The notes below the pieces were generated by a model, which made no database searches, was not told where the DNA came from, and saw nothing but the letters and a program-made list of their open reading frames with translations. Positions 17,383 to 22,625 of a stretch of 22,625 nt of DNA are shown piece after piece. The DNA is from Priapulus caudatus (Eukaryota > Priapulida > Priapulimorpha > Priapulimorphida > Priapulidae): NCBI RefSeq assembly GCF_000485595.1, contig NW_014577376.1, forward strand, positions 217,287 to 239,911, read 5' to 3'. Both the position numbers and the translations under genes were made by a program. Positions within the stretch are counted from its first letter, which is position 1; every line of letters begins with the position of its first letter.

Positions 17383-17898
17383 TAAGCACATGCGTTATTG
17401 TTAGTATCTTTAATTTTGAACCTCAGACTGCGGACTCCCTCATTTTGTTGCGGACTCCGTATTTTTGAGGGTAGGGAGTCCGTTGGACTCCCGTGTTCAA
17501 AAGTTAATTTCTACCCCTGTTAACACATCGCATGCGTTTCAGATTAAATGTGGCGTGATCAACAGACAGCTCTAACCAATAAGCAGCGCGATAGGACGTG
17601 ACAAAAGCAATTCGAAAGCGGCTAAATTAGCGAATTGGACCATTTTTGTAGTTATACAACCAACAATCGGCAGTGTAAACGAGCAACTGGTTAATAATAG
17701 CAACTAGTTGGGAGATTAGAACATGTTCTATTTTCGCCTCGAACTCTGCGACTGAATTGCAAAAATTCTACAGTTCTCAACAACGCGTCGTTCGACTTAC
17801 CGGCAGACCTGGCCGGCGCCGCTTGGTTGCGGACGACGGAGACGGGTTGCGGGGTGGGCGGCGGCGGTCGCGCCGCGCCCATCTGCACCTGGTTCCCT
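17383..17898. repeat. Tandem segmental duplication, copy 2
   Basis: Begins directly after copy 1 with TAAGCACATGCGTTATTG, identical to 16729 onward, and runs into the Pro-rich exon to the CCCT at 17895-17898. The junction shares only a base or so with the other breakpoint, so it looks like end joining rather than recombination between long repeats. It has a short insert (ACAGCTCTAACCAATAAGC) absent from copy 1. Confidence 0.85.
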
Positions 17899-17966
17899 CC
17901 GACGAGGATGCTTCGCGGCCCGGCGGCCGCCGCTGAGCTCACTGCCACGCCCTTCGACGTCACCAG
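17801..17966 (-). CDS. Host gene exon E1, first exon found in the window
   Basis: A 166-bp exon entering in phase 0 (acceptor TTTTGCGTTTCTTCAG) and leaving in phase 1 (donor G|GTAAGT). Translation LVTSKGVAVSSAAAAGPRSI, LVGG, NQVQMGAARPPPPTPQPVSV, VRNQAAPARSA. It has no initiator Met, so upstream coding exons must exist, either beyond the repeat arrays to the right or unrecognised. The Ala- and Pro-rich composition suggests a disordered region. Its 3' two thirds was duplicated to form E2. The acceptor lies at the edge of a tandem array that repeats the same TTTCTTCAG sequence. Confidence 0.68.
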
Positions 17967-18445
17967 CTGAAGAAACGCAAAATCGCAAACGCTGCTTTTA
18001 ATGCGCGGGGGGAATCGACCGAATGGAAGGCGCACAGACTTCTAAATTCTACATTTTTGAAGCAACGTGAACCACAGCGAACGCCGCGTATAATACACAG
18101 GAGTGGACCGAACAAAATACGCACAGACGTCTAAATTGAAATTTCAAATTCTCTGAATTTCTCTCGAGTTCTCTGAATTCTCTAAATTTTTTGAAGAAAC
18201 GAGAATCGCGAACGCATCTTATAAGTGGGAATCAACCGAACGAAACGTGGGCCGACTTCTAAATTTATATTCTATATTCCAATTTTCTGAAGAAACGCGA
18301 ATCGCAAACACATTTTATAATACGCGGGAATCGACCAAACAGAACGTGCGCAGACTTACAAATTGAAATTCTAAATTCGAATTTTTTTAAGAAATGCAAA
18401 TCGCAAACGCATCTTATAATATGTGGGAATCAACCACAACTTCTA
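17967..18445. repeat. ~90-135-bp tandem array carrying copies of the E1 acceptor
   Basis: About five diverged units beginning GAAGAAACGCGAATCGCAAA near 17970, 18059, 18194, 18290 and 18389, followed by GGGAATCGACCGAACGAAAC and CAGACTTCTAAATT. On the minus strand the unit start reads TTTGCG..TTTCTTC, the pyrimidine tract of the E1 acceptor. Two units (near 17968 and 18288) retain TTTCTTCAG intact. Confidence 0.75.
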
Positions 18446-18940
18446 AATTCGTCCTCGCCTAAATCGACACTGCGAGAATTTTCGGACGCGCACACCTAAA
18501 GGTAATTGCGAAAACTGCGTGATCGGATCGACGAGATGGGGTTTCGCGGAGGCGACAGATAAACACGTTACTGCGGCAACGCGATTATTCCACGCAGATG
18601 ACGATTACACAATAAAAATTCTCCGTGTGAACACACAGAAACACGATTAAAAATCTGCGCTTTAAACCGCAGGGAGGGGACAGCCGCAACTCCACTTTAG
18701 TTGTTATTAATTTAATTTTAGTCGGTGTGTAATAAATATATTTAATTTAGCAAGATGCAAGAAAAGCGACTCTGTGCGTGGACCATCTGCGAGACTACGA
18801 CAAAGAAGAAGAAAAGCGATGAAAAAAAGCTGAACTTTAAATCGACGGAATTAACGGGACCCTAAAGAACGGGACCCCACAACGTGAATTGACCAGTGGG
18901 ACGGCCAAACGCCGCAGAGACGGGAACGGACAGTCAAACG
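18446..18940. other. Noncoding DNA, presumably intronic
   Basis: No exon with matching borders found. A purine-rich tract near 18800-18830 gives a long pyrimidine run and GTCGTAG on the minus strand, which could mimic an acceptor, but the frame behind it stops after 15 codons. Confidence 0.5.
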
Positions 18941-19157
18941 CAAACGGACACCGCAGTATGGGGGACAAACGGACACCGCAGTATGGGGGACAAACAGACA
19001 CCGCAGTATGGGGGACAAACAGACACTGCAGTATGGGGGACAAACGGACACCGCAGTATGGGGGACAAACAGACACCGCAGTATGGGGGACAAACAGACA
19101 CCGCAGTATGGGGGACAAACAGACACCGCAGTATGGGGGACAAACAGACACCGCAGT
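18941..19157. repeat. 25-bp minisatellite, about nine copies
   Basis: Unit GGACACCGCAGTATGGGGGA + CAAAC; copies differ mainly by G/A at the first base and one C/T. The unit length is not a multiple of three, so every frame cycles through the same 25-residue pattern. This explains the long stop-free frames on both strands; they are not genes. No spacers exist between units, so it is not a CRISPR array. Confidence 0.92.
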
Positions 19158-20960
19158 TGGATGGATGGATGGCTTCTGGATGGATGGATCGATGATGGAT
19201 GAATGAATTGAAGAGATGATATGAATGGATAGTATGGGAGTGTGTGAGTGAGATGATGATGGATACGGATGGCAGTGGATGTGATGGTGGATAGATAGAA
19301 GATAGGATAGATGGGAGTGCAAGCCTGGTGTGGGTGGATGGATGGCATGGGAAGATGGATGGATGGAATGGCGATGGGCTTGGAATGAATGATGGATGAT
19401 GGAATGAGATGGATGGATGAATGGATGGATGGATGATGGTGGAATGGGATGGGAATGGATGGAATTGGATGGATGGATGGATGGTATGGATGTATGAATG
19501 GATAGCATGGAATTGTCAGATGAGAGGATGGAATGGATAGATGAATGAATGGATGAATTGGATGGATGGATGGAAAGGATGTGTATGGATGGATGGATGG
19601 CATGATGGAGGGGATGGATGGATTGGATTGATGGAATGGATGGATGGCTGCAAGGATGGATGGATTGCGTGCAAGGATGGATGGTAATGGACGGATGATG
19701 GACGGATTGGCAATGGATGGATGGATGAATGAATGGATGGCATGCGATGATGGATGGGAGGATGTGATGGATGGACTAATGGGATGGCTGGCTAAGGATG
19801 GATTGGATCACTGCCAAAGATAGTATGGATGATGGATGCATGGATGGAATGGGTGGCATAGGATAGCATGAATGGATGGATGGATTAAATGGATAGATAG
19901 ATAGATAGAATAAATGGATAGATGCCATTGAATGGCGCATGATGTCCGGATAGATTGGATGGAGAATGCATGCAATGCATGATGGAATGGATGCTGGATG
20001 AAATGAATGGATGGATGGCATTGATGGATGATGGTATGGATGGATGGATGATGATGACGAACGGGACGGCGACGGACGGACGGACGGAGAGGACGGCGGA
20101 TGATGGATGGAATGGATGCGATGGGTGGAGGGAGGGATGGATGGTTGGGATGATGAAAGGCTGGTATTGGGGAGTGGAGATGAATGGCGTGGAAAAGATG
20201 GATGGATGGCTGCAAGGATGGATGGGAATGGATGGATGCATGGATGGCATGGATGCAGTGGATGAGGATGGATGGAGTGGATGGATGGATGAATATGGGA
20301 TGCGCATGGATGGATGATGCAATGATGGTATGGATGGATGATGGATGCATGGAATGGATGGAGTATGGATGGATGCCATGATTGGATGGATGGAATGGAG
20401 GATGCGATGGATGGATGGTGACATGGATGGATCGGATGGATGGATGATGCCATGGCATGGATGGACTTGGGATGGATGGAGTGCGAATAGTTTTTATGAA
20501 GATTTAGATGGATAGATGGATAGATGGATACGATGGATAGATGGAAATAGAGGAGATAGAGTAGACTTAGATAGATAGCAAAGCATTTTTATAGATAGAT
20601 AGATAGATAGATAGATAGATGGATTTAGATTAGATGGCATGAACTTGGATGGCTGCGAAAGAATGGCATCGGATGGCTGCGCAAGGGATGAAGGGATAAT
20701 GGATGAATGGGCTATGAATGGATGGGCAGTGGGGCGGGGATGGATGGCATGATAATGGATGATGGAGATGGATGGTGGGGGGGATGGATGCGATCGAATG
20801 GATGGGATGGTCCGGACTAGTATGGATGGAGGAGTGGATCAGATAGATGGATGTATGGATGAAGGGCCATGGTGATGGATGATGAATCAGATAGATGGAT
20901 GGAGGGACTGTAGATACATGGGATACCATGGGATGGATGGATATCATGGATTGGATGGCC
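19158..20960. repeat. (GGAT)n-type satellite, about 1.8 kb
   Basis: Degenerate GGATGGATGGAT with ATGATGG, GGAATGG and GATAGATA variants, including a (GATA)n stretch near 20590-20622 and a GGACGGAC patch near 20070-20085. Minus-strand frames give Ile-His-Pro-Ser repeats and plus-strand frames Met-Asp-Gly-Trp; both are artefacts of the repeat. Confidence 0.95.
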
Positions 20961-22625
20961 ATGGATTGCAAAGAACGTACTGCACTGACGCAATTGACGG
21001 TAAGAACAGACATACAGACAGGTAGCAGACTGACAGACAGATAGTCTGTGTTGATTGACTGTTGTTTCATCTTGCGTTACCGACGAGAGCTGTCGGTGAT
21101 TCCCACAAGGGCATTCGTATCATCTCCAAACGACACCGAACACTTTAAATTTTTCATTTTAATCTCCAAAATTTAATGTTAAATTCATTTTTTGGACAAT
21201 AAAACTTTTTATATTATGTGTCGTTTCTCAATCTAGTGTGATTAAAACATTTTCTGGAATTGATGACTATGGTTTCGCTTTGCTTTCTTGGTAAGAAATT
21301 TGAACCCAAAAATAATGACCATTATTTTGTGAATAATTGAAATTTTGGCATCAAAAATCTGGACATAACTTCAGTTTTTCCTCAGCAAGATGAATCTTTT
21401 TTTATAGTTAGTTTGTGTTGCCTTAATAGATGGTGTTTATTATGTCTATTGCGGTCATTTTGATACCTCATTTGTTTAATTTGATCGGAAAGAATAACGA
21501 TTTTATGGATTTTTGGTAAATTTCACATGGCTGGTCATCTTGATGACGGTGCATAACCGCCGAACTCGTACCAACTGTACGACAATGCTTAACATTTATT
21601 TCGTGAATCAGGGCGTCATAAGGGGCATTCAGAAAAACATATTGGTCGGAGGCTGTGTGGGGGGGTGTGCACGGTTTAGAGCCCTCCTAGCTACCGGCCT
21701 ATGCATCGGTTTGGACCCAAGTAACGATAGATCCGGTTACAATCGGTTACTCGGGTCCGCTCGTCCGTTCTCTGCGTGGGTGAATGCCTGCGTCTATCGT
21801 GCGTCACAGGGGCTTGCGTGGCATGTACGTGATCGTGCATGTATTGTGCTGTGGTTAGCCCGTATTTTCCTTTTTTTGACTGTTCACTACTGTGTGATAC
21901 ATGTACTGATTCCTCATCACTTTTCACTCTCTTTCATTTTTTTGTTTGTTGTTTGATTAAATCGACTATGGATTTTTAATAACAAGCGGCTTGGCTTCGC
22001 AGCCCACTGCTTCCAATCGATGATCGAGCATATAATCGATGAGTTCGCTGACGATCACATACTTTATTTAGTCGATGTATAAATGGATATTTCTCTGTCG
22101 ATTACAACTCGGAACTAATTAAATTTTTACATACTCGTTTTAATGGTACACATATTGCCTGTAAAAAAGCGGCGTCGAACGCAGCCGCCATTGTTAATTA
22201 TCACGCACATTGCTCGTATTTTGATGGAGTTATGTACTCTTAATCCGCCTAAAATTTAGCAGTTTTTTCATTTTTCTCAGGTAAATATGAAACTTAATGT
22301 GAAAAAATCCTGATGCGCTATTTGGTACATTATGGTGTGCTTAACATGTGTGCGAAAAATTTAGTATACCTTCACCTTCTTCGTAACTGCAGACGAAATA
22401 ATCGCAAAATACAATTTTTACATAAAAATTTCCAAATTTGTGTGGTAACATATTAGGTGCCTTAGGAAATTTCAAATGAAATTTTTGGCTTGAGCATAGA
22501 GATCATATACTTCCTCTATAAATAAAACGCATTCTGTTGATCGATTTCGAATGTCATTCGTCAATAACACGTTTAATCTTCAGTTAGGAGAATCCCCGAG
22601 CAAGAAGGTTGGTAGAAAAGCAAGC
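20961..22625. other. Mostly AT-rich DNA with no recognised gene
   Basis: A GACA-type simple repeat near 21000-21045 follows the satellite. The 147-codon plus-strand frame at 21513-21956 has no recognisable domain. A 13-bp stem (GGACCCAAGTAAC at 21713 and GTTACTCGGGTCC at 21746, one mismatch) surrounds a GGTTAC-containing loop. No splice-bounded exon was found. Confidence 0.5.

Noticed and set aside
18941-19157. CRISPR-like regular repeat
   Set aside because: Units are directly adjacent with no spacers and the DNA is clearly eukaryotic. It is a minisatellite.
18837-20453. Long minus-strand open frames of up to 250 codons rich in Ile-His-Pro-Ser
   Set aside because: They are the reverse complement of GGAT repeats and the 25-bp minisatellite, where stops are rare in every frame. 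No domain, no splice context.
21513-21956. A 147-codon plus-strand frame
   Set aside because: No recognisable motif, no upstream promoter or splice evidence, and hydrophobic low-information ends. Left as unassigned.
1-22625. tRNA, rRNA or other structural RNA genes
   Set aside because: I looked for tRNA-type A/B boxes with a foldable acceptor stem and for rRNA-like blocks and saw none. A covariance-model scan would be needed to exclude divergent or small RNAs.

Overview
This is animal nuclear DNA from an invertebrate. It has GT-AG introns in phase, several DNA-transposon families, THAP-type transposase remains, minisatellites and a long (GGAT)n array, and no prokaryotic gene layout. The frequent TAGGCCTA words hint at an echinoderm or hemichordate, but that is weak and another marine invertebrate is possible.

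The only host gene I can build with confidence runs right to left on the minus strand between about 17966 and 9612. Eight exons (E1 to E8) join with GT-AG borders and matching phases. They encode about 356 residues of a Gln/Pro/Thr/Ala-rich protein with a VIDLTDDD SUMO-interacting-type motif and a 15-residue polyglutamine. It resembles a chromatin or transcription cofactor (ATF7IP/MCAF-like is my best guess). The 5' exons lie upstream of E1 and were not found.

The introns are full of repeats. Between E1 and E3 there is a tandem duplication of a transposon fragment, an intron and part of an exon. It appears to have made an extra in-frame exon (E2) whose branch point comes from a MITE. The E2-E3 intron also holds a 1.9-kb P/THAP-type DNA transposon with perfect 28-bp terminal repeats. 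It has a two-exon THAP domain and a C-terminal transposase piece, but its catalytic middle is deleted. Its THAP exon sits in the host gene's orientation and in the host's splice phase, so a host-THAP fusion transcript is possible.

The left 9 kb holds a three-level nest of inverted-repeat elements (817-2601), a near-perfect 36-bp hairpin, a second, frameshifted THAP domain (2940-3204), a TA-flanked MITE and CpG/CAG-rich DNA. Three copies of the long-TIR foldback family are present; two of them, nested, are here and one is in the E5-E6 intron. All three have perfect 7-bp target duplications. The right end (18940-20960) is a 25-bp minisatellite followed by 1.8 kb of GGAT repeats, then AT-rich DNA with no recognisable gene.

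All gene models come from reading splice signals and phase by eye; no transcript or homology search was available.
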